DNA of 64,000 bases from the NCBI RefSeq assembly GCF_963583255.1, contig NC_084813.1, forward strand, positions 1,799,001-1,863,000, read 5' to 3'. A program made the position numbers and the translations under genes. Below the pieces are notes generated by a model. That model had not been told where the DNA came from, did no database searches, and saw only the letters and a list, made by a program, of their open reading frames with translations. This document shows, in pieces, positions 25,386 to 36,880 of this stretch; position 1 is the stretch's first letter, and each line of letters opens with the position of its first letter. The stretch is from Pyrus communis (lineage: Eukaryota; Streptophyta; Magnoliopsida; Rosales; Rosaceae).

Positions 25386-25435
25386 ACCTTCACATGCAAA
25401 AAAACAACACATGAATGAGTGGAGTATCAACATAC

Positions 25436-26524
25436 GCTAAATTCATTTTAGATACTTGGACTTGGTAATAATGATAATATAATGTATAATATTCGTTCGA
25501 TGGTAGTGACGAATTGTCCACAAGAGGCTATCTCAGTAGCCGAATGCAAAAAGAAGGTGCCACCTTTTTTCATTGTTGCATTTCTATATTGTCTGTCACA
25601 TAACAGCTTTGTATATCCAAGTTAACAATAAGAGGATGTCGAATTCATAAAATAGACTGCAAATTACTTTGCTTATAATAATACTTTGGTTTAGTACACT
25701 ATATATGTATATATGGGAGAAATTGCTTAGAAGGTAACCAGTCTATCATATTATTGCCTAGAATAAGGATACTTAGCTGTTCTAATTTTATCACGACTAC
25801 CTCAAATCTTATGAATCAAGCATAACCATCACAGCAAGTCAAATGAAAAAAAGCAGCTGTGGATTTAAATAAAATTGCTAGCACAAAAATCAGCAAGAAA
25901 ACATGCATTACCAATTAACAACCCAAACATGCACAAAAAAGGTCCCAAATCACCAAAACAAAACAAAAAAAAAAAGTAAAATTTAGCTGCAAAGAAAACA
26001 AATAATACATTTATATACCTTTAGCACAAAGAGTTCCAAGAATCAGAATCGAAAATCCAAAAATCTGAAAGGGACGGTTTCCCGAATCTGGAAAACAAAA
26101 TGCATCAGACACGCACAATAACGATCCAACAAAAAAAAAAGATCCAAACCATATAAGCTGATAAACATGCAAAACTCACAGATAAATAACGATCTTGGGC
26201 TGATTTAGAATCACGATTCGTAATATTAGTCTTCAGACCTGTAAGCGACCAACAATCTGTCAGAGCAATACCATTTTGTTTTTCCAATAATCCACATGAG
26301 ATCAAACCCAAACATGTCAAAAATGTTTGTGCCTTTCAACACAGTCAACACATGGATTAGTCCATTGACATTTAGAATGAACCATTGTTTTTTACCACAT
26401 GGCTGCAATTTTTATATACAAACAATAGTCTTCTAACACAAATTTTCAAGATTGTCTGCGCGTTCACCAAAAACACAAAGGCTTCCAAAATTCCAACAAC
26501 CCTTTTAATTTCTTCTCAAAAATT
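25436..26524. other. Harbinger non-coding region upstream of the transposase
   Basis: AT-rich sequence with no coding signal that I can support; it should contain the 5' UTR and possibly small upstream exons of the transposase gene. Minus-strand frames at 26105-26408 look like chance. Confidence 0.4.
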
Positions 26525-26790
26525 CAAAATCCATTTTAATCCAAACTGCACTCACACAGTTTATATCACCAAGAACTGCACTCACACAATTTAATCAAAA
26601 TCCATTTTAATCCAAACTGCACTCACACAGTTTATATCACCAAGAACTGCACTCACACAGTTTAATCAAAATCCATTTTAATCCAAACTGCACTCACACA
26701 GTTTATATCCAAACTGCAAAACTATAAAAAACCACATGCAAATAATTTTAAAACAACTGCACTCACACAGTTTATATCACCAAGAACATA
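26525..26790. repeat. 71-base tandem repeat, about 3 copies
   Basis: The unit caaaatccattttaatccaa begins at 26525, 26596 and 26667; each unit holds two copies of aactgcactcacacag, giving a higher-order pattern. A last partial copy near 26755-26785 is offset. It lies in the non-coding part of the Harbinger element. Confidence 0.85.
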
Positions 26791-26922
26791 TAAAAAAAAA
26801 TTTTAAATCACAATCTAAACTAATGTTTCCTCTCCTCCTGTCCGTGTTTGTAACCCCCTGTAGTGTAAATCACAAAAAAATTTAAACCACAAGTATTCTC
26901 ATTAATAAATTTTTGAGAGAAA

Positions 26923-27321
26923 ATGTCCAGCATGCAGCAACCATTCAATGCAGGCCAATCCCAAGGCCAGGGCCAGGTATGAGATTGATGTTTTCAATTC
27001 AAGCAGGGTGCTATTATTTCCACCCACCTGTCATATTCTCTCACCCGTTGACTATTGAAAATGTTCATGACAAATGGATATAAAGTGAGTGGGGAAATAA
27101 GACAAGTGCGTGGGTGCAAGAGCACCTTTAAGCTGCATAACGTAATTTATTAGATGATCATCGTACTCATGCTGTATATGTGATACAATGCCATATGTTT
27201 TATGTTGTTGGTGCAGGCTAAGGCAGAAGAGTGGATGCAGTCCACATAGGAAACAACACATGAAGCTAGGAACGCAACAGCTGATGCAGCTTAGTCAGCC
27301 AACAAACTATACAACGCAAAA
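26923..27321 (+). pseudogene. Captured KIN/LEA-like gene fragment in the Harbinger element
   Basis: A plus-strand exon at 26923-26976 reads MSSMQQPFNAGQSQGQGQ and ends in a GTATGA donor; after 240 bases a TTGGTGCAG acceptor leads to 27217-27321, AKAEEWMQST stop ETTHEARNATADAA stop SANKLYNAK. This pattern (F.AGQ..GQ.Q, then K.....A.NA...A..A) resembles the small, Ala/Gln-rich stress proteins of the KIN1/KIN2-LEA group. Two in-frame TAG codons disable it. The fragment is inside the transposon and in opposite orientation to its genes, so it appears to be a captured host gene piece. The assignment rests on a short low-complexity match. Confidence 0.5.
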
Positions 27322-27577
27322 TAGTTCACTTGGAGGGTTTGGTTTAGACTAATGAAGTAAAGCATGCCTTATAAAATACAAAAATCCATCACCCCTCTCA
27401 CATTATCATTCTAACATATATCTTCTTTTTTTTTCACTTTTCGAACATTTTTCACTTGAGCACAGTTTTCTAAAATTCTTAATGCTGATGTTAAGCACAT
27501 GCAGGGCTCTATAACAGAGCAGTGTTGATTTAACAGCCACCAAGGAGATCAATGTCTCAAGGTGCCAGAAATTCAAA

Positions 27578-28044
27578 AGAAGCCAGCCTCATGTCTTATG
27601 TTTATCTTGTGTATGTAAATGTGCACCCTACACATGCTAGACACACAAGGTTCAATTCTTTAAAACAAATGAGAACAACGACGGTTCAATAGCGTAAGAG
27701 AGGGTTTTGTTTATCAAGTGGAAACACTATAAAACGTTAAACTAGAGGTCCGTCTAAAGAAAACTTGAGAGTAAACAATTAAATAAATAGAAAAGTTGCA
27801 TATGGATGGACAAGCACAAACAGAAAATCCAATACCAAAAGCACCAGAGGAATCTAAAAAAACGCTACTTCCTAGTTCATTCAATAGGAAGAGAGTAATC
27901 TTACTAAACTGTTTAGAATGTAACAGAAATTTTGTAGCCCTTCATGGTTAATAATTTAATTTCCTTCAATATCAAGTAATCCAGCAACAAAACTATCCAC
28001 TACAATGTCGTAGATTCCTAATGCACTTGAAACAATAGACAACC
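27578..28044. repeat. 467-base direct repeat, copy B
   Basis: Same length as copy A at 23285-23751 and almost identical. Here it continues without an obvious junction into flanking sequence, which suggests that this is the source copy. It follows the KIN/LEA-like fragment by about 250 bases. Confidence 0.92.
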
Positions 28045-29870
28045 AATCTATTTTACCATTAAATGATTAACGAGAAACAGATCATTGGAAGAATCTGAGA
28101 CTTGAGACTTCCACTACAATGGCATAGTTCAGATGATTTGAGCATGACATCACGAAACTGTTTTGGCTTTCTAAGGGTTGTCTGAGTGTCAGTTAGGGGA
28201 TCAATGGTTTGGAAAGCTGCAAACGAGATTGGGCCTGTTTTTCTCCAATTGCTATATTTACAAAAATATAAATCAATACAGCTCTGGAAACAAGATATGT
28301 TTGAAAGAAATGTTCACAAAGACAAAAATCATTAGTCATTACAATCCAATTACAAGCATGATTACTTCAAGCTAAAATTGTGGTTTTCAGTTTGATTAGC
28401 CATAAACAATTTCAAGAAATAAATATATCAAAACACCTGATACTGCCTATGCAGCCAAGATGCCCTTTATGCTTCTAGGTCAGCTCACCACGGATTAATC
28501 CTCGTCCAAGTCTAAAGACATTTGTGTGTTGGGGGGTGGGCGTGTGTTGGAAGGGAGTTGGAATTTTTTGTGTTTACAACCTATTCTACATATCTATCTC
28601 TCCACCCAGTTCTATACCACTTCATTTTTAGCTCAAGCGAGACCCTTCTAATTTTCCATAACTTATACGCCTTTAAATGACATGACTTGTTAATTAAATC
28701 CTAAACCAAAAGCCCAGGACAATAAGATAAAAGGCATTTGCACATACATAATGGAGCCCTATTCTTTCACTGTTAACAAGAAACAAACAGAGTTATAACC
28801 TAGCAAACACATTTACGACTTGATATCCAATGATTATACCAAAACTAGAGTATTTGGTCGACTCGGAATCCCAGGAGCACAAAGCAGCCTCTGTATTTTT
28901 CCAATATAAACAGGCTGCACTCTGCCATCTCACTTTTGGTAATTATATGTTCAAAACACTACTATAAACATCATGCTTGAAAATAAGTCTTGCATAACCG
29001 ACATCAACCTTTTAATGCTTATAACCGACATCAACTTGAACAGCTAAATCCTGAAATCCACTAAGACCTAAAGGCATTAACAAAACCAGCTCACTCACTT
29101 CAAATCAATATCCATACAAATATGATAAAGTCAACAAAACCCAAATTGCTTACCTTTCCTATGAGATAGAAAGGAGAAAGATTTATCTTTCAAGCAAACA
29201 CCCACAGGAACAACAACCCTGTTGCCCAGAAAGCAAGAAAAGCACCTCAAAGGAGAAAACCTGATGCCCAAAAATCCCCTTTTTTTTTCCCATTTCATAA
29301 AATACAAATTACAGATTGATATGTATTTACTCAAGAAACAAAATCAGAACCATACAACTCAACAATCAAGAACACAAAGGCATCCAAGAAACACCAAATT
29401 GACCAAACTGACCGTCCAGAAAGACAGATTGAAAGCGGAAACAGAAACCAAAGAAAAAAATGTACCAGACCCAGATGAGAAATCGCCAAAAAAAACTAGT
29501 ATTTTGCTGCACTCTAGTTGATACAAAATATCAAACACAAATAGAGAACAAATACATAAACAGAGAACAAATAAAAAACATTTGAACAATCGAAGAAAGA
29601 GAGACCGAGAGCTACACGAAAACAGATCGAACCTGGAACCGAGATGCAGAGCTGAAGATGCTACGGAAGAGGATGAGGAGGAAGGTTCGCAGAGCTGCTA
29701 CACGGAAGATGCAGAGGTGAAGAAGCTACAGGGAAGAAGATGAGGAGGAAAGGGAAGATGCAGAGGGAGGAACACGACGGCTGAGAAGAAGAGGGATAGT
29801 TTTTAGGGTTTGTTATATGATTTTTGATGTAAATTTTGAAAAAGACAAGGGGCATTTTTGTCTTAAAATT
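28045..29870. other. Harbinger passenger sequence, no gene recognised
   Basis: No frame with a recognisable domain. The stretch from 29590 to 29800 is rich in GAAGA/GAGGA purine repeats. It leads into the right terminal region with its 'ggaacag' and 'gttcca' blocks. It may hold upstream exons or captured sequence. Confidence 0.4.
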
Positions 29871-30338
29871 TTGGAAATTTCTGTCCCACAGACGTGGAAC
29901 AACCCGTTCCAGGGTGGGGGTGTGGAACAGAAAATCATCCAAAATCTGTTCCATGGAACAGCACGTTCCACTCATTTTAGGCGCACCAAACGCGGGACGG
30001 AACGCCTCGTCCCACTCTGTTCCGTCCCGTCCCGCGTACCAAACGCGACCTTAGGGTACGTCTTTAATACCAATTCAGTGGATGTGTGTAGACGTGGTGC
30101 TGCATCTTTACCAAGATCAACAGCGAATGAGATGTCCTGTCTAAATACAATGAGCTAAGTACAACGAAGCGCAAAGTTGAACTTAGATATGGAATTTCAA
30201 ATTCCATAACATCTTCAAGGGTCTCATTTGCATATAACATATGGACGATCAAGGGTATACTCAAAGGTGACACCTTCGGGGGTAGTTTGACTGGTAGACC
30301 AAAATACCATCAGAACAATGTTTCAACTTCAGGTCAAG

Positions 30339-30900
30339 TCATAAACGAGTTTTCCTAAGATCCTTCATCTCAAATTTCATCTTCAGGTGCAAGGCAGTTT
30401 TCTCAAGCTCTTCCAGAGTCTTAGTGAGATTTGTGTCAACGATATAAATTGTAACTTTAGCAATTCGGAATAAGACTTCATATTTTAACACGCAAGGGCA
30501 TAATTCATATCCTTGACTAATCAAATAATCATTTAGACAGGTATACCACATCTGTCGAATTGTAAGTGAAAGCTTCAAACAAGTTAAGAGGGTGTTCCAT
30601 GGTTTTGGAACTATTTGAACCAGTCCATGTAATTCTTCGGGAACTTACATGTAAATCTCCATATCTATATCCCTATGAAGAAACACTAACCATATTTCAT
30701 AATGCTACTATCAATCACAAGATGTTTTGAAAGAAACCTTGCATCGTAAGGCATGCATCATATCGTAATATTTCATTCATCTCATAACGTTTCTTTTCCC
30801 TCTTGTAACACAATAGGATTACCTTGGGCAGTGTAGAAACGACAGGTCCAAACACACTTTGGTAAGGAATTGGACATGGATTGTAAATTCGGTTGTCCAA
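30339..30900 (-). pseudogene. Copia reverse transcriptase remnant
   Basis: Minus-strand pieces RQMWYTCLNDYLISQGYELC and TLEELEKTALHLKMKFEMKD align by eye with the RT of the plus-strand copia at 10964-12001 (RMWYNRLSEYLTSQGY, EELARTAVHLKSKFEIKDL). The catalytic YVDD box reads YIVDTN here, so the active site is lost. Upstream (30715-30900) is the N-terminal RT region (QSVFGPVVSTLPKVILLCYK). Decayed part of the split copia, just right of the Harbinger insertion. Confidence 0.8.
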
Positions 30901-30999
30901 TCAGTTCTACGTTGTCACTTAATCAATGGAACACGGTTTGATATCGTCGTTTTTCATTTATATCGGTAACTACCATATAAATGAAAACATCATCGATGG

Positions 31000-32898
31000 T
31001 AATCTCATTTCAATTCCATTTAGCTAATCCAAACTAGTATACTGGATCAAGAACTTCAAGTCTTAGGAGTAATCCAGATTAATCTCATGAGATGGAAATG
31101 ATTTGAGACAACGATCAAGTATGGATTCATTGTTGTGTCGTGTCTTCCTCTTCTAAGTAAGTAAATCCTACGAACTGAGTGATTTGTCATGCTCTAGGCC
31201 AAGACAGATTGATTGGCTATCCGCCGGTGTACCGGATCGTCCAACAAGGGTGTCTAAACCGTCTGATAGGGGTGACACACCTTCTAGGGATGTTGACTAG
31301 ATATCTGTTAAATATGTCTATCCTTGCAGGTATATTTGCAGCTGGTATATGATCTCGTCACTTTAGCTAGATCAAATGAATGCGTCTGGAGCAACATTCT
31401 GAAAGCTAGAATTCATCACACTTGCTTATCACACTTATGCGGTACGGGGATTGAGATGAGACATAGTGGGCAACGTCCACGTAAATTTGCGTCATTCTCC
31501 AGGAGTGTTGGTGTTCCTATCTCCTCCTAACGAAGGGAAGACTGTCTCATTAAAGTGACAACCTGCAAATAAACGGTAAAGAGATTGCATGCAAGGGCTC
31601 TAAGAGAGCGAGGGTGAAGGAGAATCATAATCGACAAAGATTCACATCTTTCTTTAAGGACCCATATTGGTACGTTGCGGTGACGTAACTTGGCATATGG
31701 AATGCACACCCAAATGCGTAAATACGAAAATCGTCAACCAACTATAATGTCATATAGGTTGAGTGGCAATGACCCTCAAGGCGAACCAACATAGTTGTGT
31801 ACAAGATTGCATAGCTCTAGGCAGAAACCGAAAACTTGGTACATTTACCAAAATCCGGGTGATCATTTAAATTGCGCTTTATGATCATTAGGTGAGGCTA
31901 TTTAGGGTAAACATAGGAATTTGATGTTCAATTATAAACCCAAAATACATGCAATACTTTATCGAAAACTGTCGATATAAACTCTTCGGCATTATCCAGT
32001 TTCCCGAACCTGAAGGATTAAGTAAGGTGGTGAAACTTTAATCGGCCAATGGGTTTAACAGCAATGTGTGTGGACAAACATGTGACCAGTTTGTTGATTC
32101 ATCAACCAAAATTATAAATATTTATATGGTCCGCATTTTGGTTGGATTAGTCTACATATATTCCCTTGAATCCACTGTAAAAAATGGTGATTTCGTATCT
32201 TTACGAAGGATGATTTAGAAGATCAATTTCTCTAATGAGTAGGCTTAGCAAAGTGTGTTTGTGGGTATAAGATCCTTACTTCAGGTAAGGAGATGTGTCA
32301 TAGCATCATTGTTTGACCTAAGTGTCCCAAAAAGTCGTTCCAAAGCAAGTAAACTGCTTAATCACCAGGCTCCAAGCCGGCCACATGTGGTGTGTTCCCA
32401 GTTGGGAGACAACCCATTGGCCCTAAATCAAAGATGCATGCTCATTTTTGGAGGTGGTGCAAAGATATTTCACTCTTATTTCTTCAGTGGTTTCATTCAT
32501 AATCATTGTCATCTCGAATATCCTTAAAAACTCAACCACAGGGAGAATTTAAGGTCCCTTAAATGATAATTCAGTACCATTCATACAACGAGGAGCGTGC
32601 CAATGCTCTTAATCAGGTTGGATAGATCCGAAGTTGTTATTAGAGATGTGATTTAGGTGTAAAATTGGTGTGGGTAGTATCGCATTCATCCAGACAACTA
32701 ACTTTCTCACATTCCTACCTAATCACATGTTTATTTGAATTGGGTCACATGTATTAAGAAACATGATTCAATTAACTCATATTCGAGGACAATATCAATA
32801 AGATTATCCATAAGTAAAACAAACACCAAACGTGAATCCAATAACATAGAAAAATGTTCACAAAGTAAATGATTTACTAAGGAGATTCCGCCAACAAG
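31000..32898 (-). pseudogene. Copia integrase-region remnant, heavily decayed
   Basis: Position between RT (left) and gag (right) on the minus strand identifies this as the former integrase/protease region of the split copia. Only short pieces can be read and no clean motif survives; the call is mainly positional. It ends at the solo LTR insertion. Confidence 0.5.
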
Positions 32899-32903
32899 AC
32901 CAT

Positions 32904-34780
32904 TGATAGGAGCATATTTATGCGACTTAAATGGCTTGTTCTCGTACATTTACGTTATGTTTCTTTAGTTATTTTAGTACTTTAAGCTATTTTCGTGTGT
33001 TTGTAGGTCCAAAGGGCTAAAGGAGCAAAAAGATGCATTTTGGAGACTTTTGGAGCACTTTTGGGCTAAGGACGGATAGCTTATGCTTGAAGCCAAAGTG
33101 TTGGACGAAATTGAAGACCTAATTGGAGCCAAAGTGTTGGAACCTTGTTCTCTTTAGTTTTAGGACATTTAAACCTTTCCTAATCCCAATCATGCCATGC
33201 ATAACACACATCCATTCTAACACATTGTCATTGCACATGCATTTCCTTCATTAGTTAACCCACATGCACTTATCACTTATCATCACCACATATCATATCA
33301 CTTAATCACTTATCACTTATCATCACCACTTAACCACTTATCATATCATAACCACATATCATATCACTTATCACTTATCACTTAACATATCATCCACCTA
33401 CTTCACCTACAACATCCACCTACTTCACCTACAACATCCACCTACTACAACATCCACCTACTTCACCTACAACATCCACCTACTTCACCTACAAATGACA
33501 TAGTCATATGTTCCCTCCACTACTCCTATAAATACCCTTGCATCCATTCATTCATAAACATCGCATTTCATACACAACACACCACAAACACATCCCTTTC
33601 TCTCTTAGCCGTGAGTCTCCCTTAGAATCCAAAAACCATCTTTCCATTTCCATCACTCCTCACTCCATTCCACACTTCCATTCCCCCAAACCAACTATCC
33701 TTAGACCTTATGCTACAATAAAGAGGAAGAGAAGAGGGCCTAAACGTTCATACAATTCAAGTTTGAGTTGTTGGAATGTTTAGGTGTTTCTTTGATTTCA
33801 ATGTTTAATTTTAATTCTCTTTGTTTTGTATGAGGAACTAAACCCCCCCTTAGCTAGGGGGTGATTCGAAATATATGTTTATGCTTGCATTTTGATTTGA
33901 TTACTTCTAATTGCATTTCATAAGTTGTTGATTCAATTTATTTAACCGTTTGATTGATAACTTATTTATGTATGTTTATTAAGAATGCGCGCTTAATTTT
34001 CATGCATGAATATGACGCTAGAATATAAGTGATTTTCACCTAATCGTTATGAACTTATATTCACTAGTAGTGGAGGTTGCTTATAAACAATCGTGTTAAA
34101 TGAATTCTTGGCACGAGTTTCATGCTCATCATAGTAACGAATGCCTCATCAACACTTATAGTTTTCATAATGCTTAATGATCTTTGATTGTATCTTTATT
34201 GTGCTGTTCACGTAAAGGACTTTTGGAGAATGTTGTGAATTGCGTTGCGCTAACCCATCCAATTCATTAACTTAAGGAAAACTTGACGGTTAATTTAAGC
34301 GGACCTAATTAACCCGGGGTGATGAGTTTCATAATTTATCGAAAGATCAACTGGAAATCTTTTTATTATGCAAGTGTAACATATGTGGAGATGACCCCCT
34401 TAGCTATTCTATCATCCATTCATTCCATTTCATCAATTTCATATTTACATTCTGTCTAGTTTATTTAACTTGTTTCGTTATTTCAATTTTCGTATAAACT
34501 TAAATCCCCCTTTACTTTAATGTCAATTTAGTTAGAAATCATTTTAGTTTGTGTTTTTAAAAGCATTTTGAGTCTTTGGTTTGTCTTAGTGTTTTAAAGT
34601 TTAGTTTTACATTCTTTGAGTCTAGTTTAGTGTTTTATATTGTGTTTTTACGTTTTTGAGTCAAATCCAAGTGATTAACAATCCCTCCTAATCCCCGGTC
34701 CAGAACGATCCCTACTTATACATATACTATAATTTGACGAAAAGAGGGTTTAATTTGTGTGCGTATAATTCCCGCATCAA
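32904..34780 (+). mobile_element. Solo LTR, 1877 bases, TSD ACCAT
   Basis: Starts TGATAGGAGCATATTTATGC and ends ATTCCCGCATCA, flanked on both sides by ACCAT (32899-32903 and 34781-34785). A TATA box (TATAAATA, 33527-33534) precedes the likely transcription start, so the LTR reads on the plus strand. There is no primer site, gag or pol between the ends, so this is a solo LTR, presumably left by recombination. The short frame 33538-33783 lies in the would-be transcribed R/U5 part. Confidence 0.85.
33225..33500 (+). repeat. Short tandem repeats just upstream of the solo-LTR TATA box
   Basis: Two arrays follow each other: cacttatcacttatcatcac-type repeats (about 33260-33390) and catccacctacttcacctac-type repeats, 5 copies (about 33400-33495). 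They lie directly 5' of the TATA box at 33527 and could act as enhancer-like repeats; that role is inference. Confidence 0.8.
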
Positions 34781-35149
34781 CCATCCATGTCAAAATTCTG
34801 CTTTTTCCAATGATGTTTGGTGAAGCAAAATTAATCTCACATATTGACTACTAGAATGGTACTCCTTAACAACATTGGTAGGGGCATAAACATGTGCATA
34901 ACCAATGATCTATTCCATCAAGATGGAAGTATATTTTGTAGGGTTAAGGTTTAGGAATACTATCCCTTATTCTTGAAGTTTTAGGTCTTAGGTGCCAAGG
35001 ATCACGCTTCGGGCATGATGCCACACCTTGGCAAGCCCTAATTCTACCATATGTTTGTGGTAGTAATCAGATTCGAGAATTTGGTAAACTTCAGCTTTCT
35101 ACACTACTGCTTCAGGGACGAGTTAGAAACATGGAAGGATGAGAAAAGT

Positions 35150-35600
35150 ATTCTCCAGTCAAAATTTGATCGGATTTATAAACTTTAGAATTGTACTCAT
35201 TCATGGACATAATCATGGTGTGCTTCAGGCAATGTCTTTCATGATTAAACAGTCCGTAGAAGTGAGCCAAAGAGCCATGGAATCTTCATTTGAGAGGTAC
35301 TTCCATTTGTAATGCTTTGGGCATAAGTCTTCAAATGAAGATCATGATGAAGGCTTATTCAGCTCTTCCTTGCCATTGTTGGCTTCAATGGTGTCTCAGC
35401 TTCTTGATAGTCAAGTGGAGATTCACGTCTTGTACCCCACATAAAATGGTTTCTATTAGAAATGTCCAAATAAGGGAAATCGAACTTGTGATGGTTCGAC
35501 AGTCCACTAAATTTGAGGAACAAGATTGTGATTGGTGTTATGAGAATGAATCGTCCATTAGCATCAAAGTTAGAACATTTAAGTTATAAGACATGGTTTT
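35150..35600 (-). pseudogene. Copia gag remnant of the split element
   Basis: Reading the minus strand through stops gives DTIEANNGKEELNKA followed by an I-M-I-F-I stretch, matching the gag motif AMIFI.RH and the preceding 'IEA..GK.E...KA' seen in related copia gags. It lies just left of the leader (35600-36600) and right of the ACCAT-flanked solo LTR, as expected for a minus-strand copia gag. Confidence 0.6.
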
Positions 35601-36660
35601 AATGAAAAACGTTGGGTTTTCATGGGTGTATTGTTTTATGAAAACTTCGAGTTTCAAAGACACTAAATTTGAAACTACAAGTTCAGTTTAGTTTATGAAC
35701 GTTTAGTTCATAAAAGAAAGGTTCTTGCAAGAACACAGAATGCAATATACAACTAAGTGTAGTGGATTTGAGTTTCTTTGGGAACTCAAGTGTGAGAGCT
35801 ATGTTACTACAAAAGTATGTCAACGGTTCAAAGTATAAAAATAAATTATTTAATCGTTAATGTCCAAAAGTGATCTTCAGGTCAATAATTTTGGATTCAT
35901 TATCAGATTAATGGATTGCTGGTCACTTTTAATTAATTCAATAAATCGGGCCATATGGGGTCGATTGTAACAACAAAATAATATTAACATACGAGTTAAA
36001 ATTATTTAGAATGCTAAAATAATAGCATTTGGGTCAAAAAATATTGCCCCAAAAATAAATGGGCTCGGGTTGGGTGCCTTGAGTAAAAGGCAGGGCCCTA
36101 AAGGGCCTAGGGAGTGGGCTGCATGCCACGGGGATGTGGGAGAAACCCTAGCGGCAGCTGGGTTTCAATGTTGGGCCTAAGGGAGGGCATGGGGCAAGAC
36201 CCAACGAAAGCTAGCCTTGAGTGCGTATGGGAAGGCAAGCCCAGCAAAGGCTGGCTTGCGGGTTTGGATCACACGGGGCCTAGTCAAGGCTGAGGCCGGG
36301 TCCATTGGGTTGTGGCACAAGCCTAGCAACCAAGAAGGTTGCGGCGTGCAGCTTGGGAAGGGAACTAGCCAACAGGGTTGGTTTAATAGCTGCTGGCCAA
36401 GGTGACCATAAGGCCCAACAAGTTGGCAGTCGGGCCAAGACGGCGAGATTAGGCTCGGAGCTTCAGGCCCTGTCAAGGTTGATTCCAGGCCGAGGCCTGG
36501 TTACTGCGTTCACAGTGATGGTGCGGTGGATGTGCCGCACCATGTCCAATTCTTTTTTTTTCTTTTCAAAATCCCCTAGGGTTTAGGAACCCTAAATTGC
36601 TTCTAATTTAATTTTATACATTGACTCACATATTCCACATAACAATTTAATTGTGCGATG
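35600..36660 (-). other. Copia leader region of the split element
   Basis: Non-coding. Its AT-rich part (35600-35760) and GC-rich, 'gggccta'-rich part (36060-36500) mirror the leader of the plus-strand copia at 6880-7700. Open frames at 36177-36586 fall in the GC-rich part and show no domain. Confidence 0.5.
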
Positions 36661-36665
36661 CACGA

Positions 36666-36668
<3 letters not shown>

Positions 36669-36711
<43 letters not shown>

Positions 36712-36729
36712 ATATGTTCATATATTTGT

Positions 36730-36766
<37 letters not shown>
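36669..36766. repeat. Two (TA)n microsatellites
   Basis: An uninterrupted AT run of about 48 bases (36670-36717) and another of about 35 bases (36731-36765), separated by a short non-repeat stretch. Confidence 0.95.
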
Positions 36767-36767
<1 letters not shown>

Positions 36768-36880
36768 TAAGGAAAATATAAACATAGAGGGGTTCATGCA
36801 TCATGGGGAATATTTTCATGCTTTGTGGACGTTTCAAATATCTTCCTTTATTTTAAGCGTACCTGATTGGTAGAAAACAA

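Larger units (their letters stand above)
20584..30050 (-). mobile_element. PIF/Harbinger DNA transposon, 9.5 kb, probably complete
   Basis: Ends are inverted: GGTAGCGTTTGGTACGC at 20584 and the complement of GGTCGCGTTTGGTACGC at 30034-30050, each followed inward by repeated 'gggacgggacggaac' blocks (20584-20790 and 29880-30045). The flanks are TTA at 20581-20583 and 30051-30053, the 3-base target duplication expected for this superfamily. Inside are a Myb/SANT-like ORF1 gene and a DDE transposase gene, both on the minus strand with plausible introns and no disabling stops, plus passenger sequence. It sits inside the split copia element between RNase H and RT. Confidence 0.9.

Noticed and set aside
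29222..29589. Frames on both strands near the right end of the Harbinger element
   Set aside because: Sense and antisense of the same AT-rich text, no domain and no splice context.
36658..36873. 71-codon frame
   Set aside because: Consists largely of the (TA)n microsatellite, giving alternating Ile-Tyr residues.
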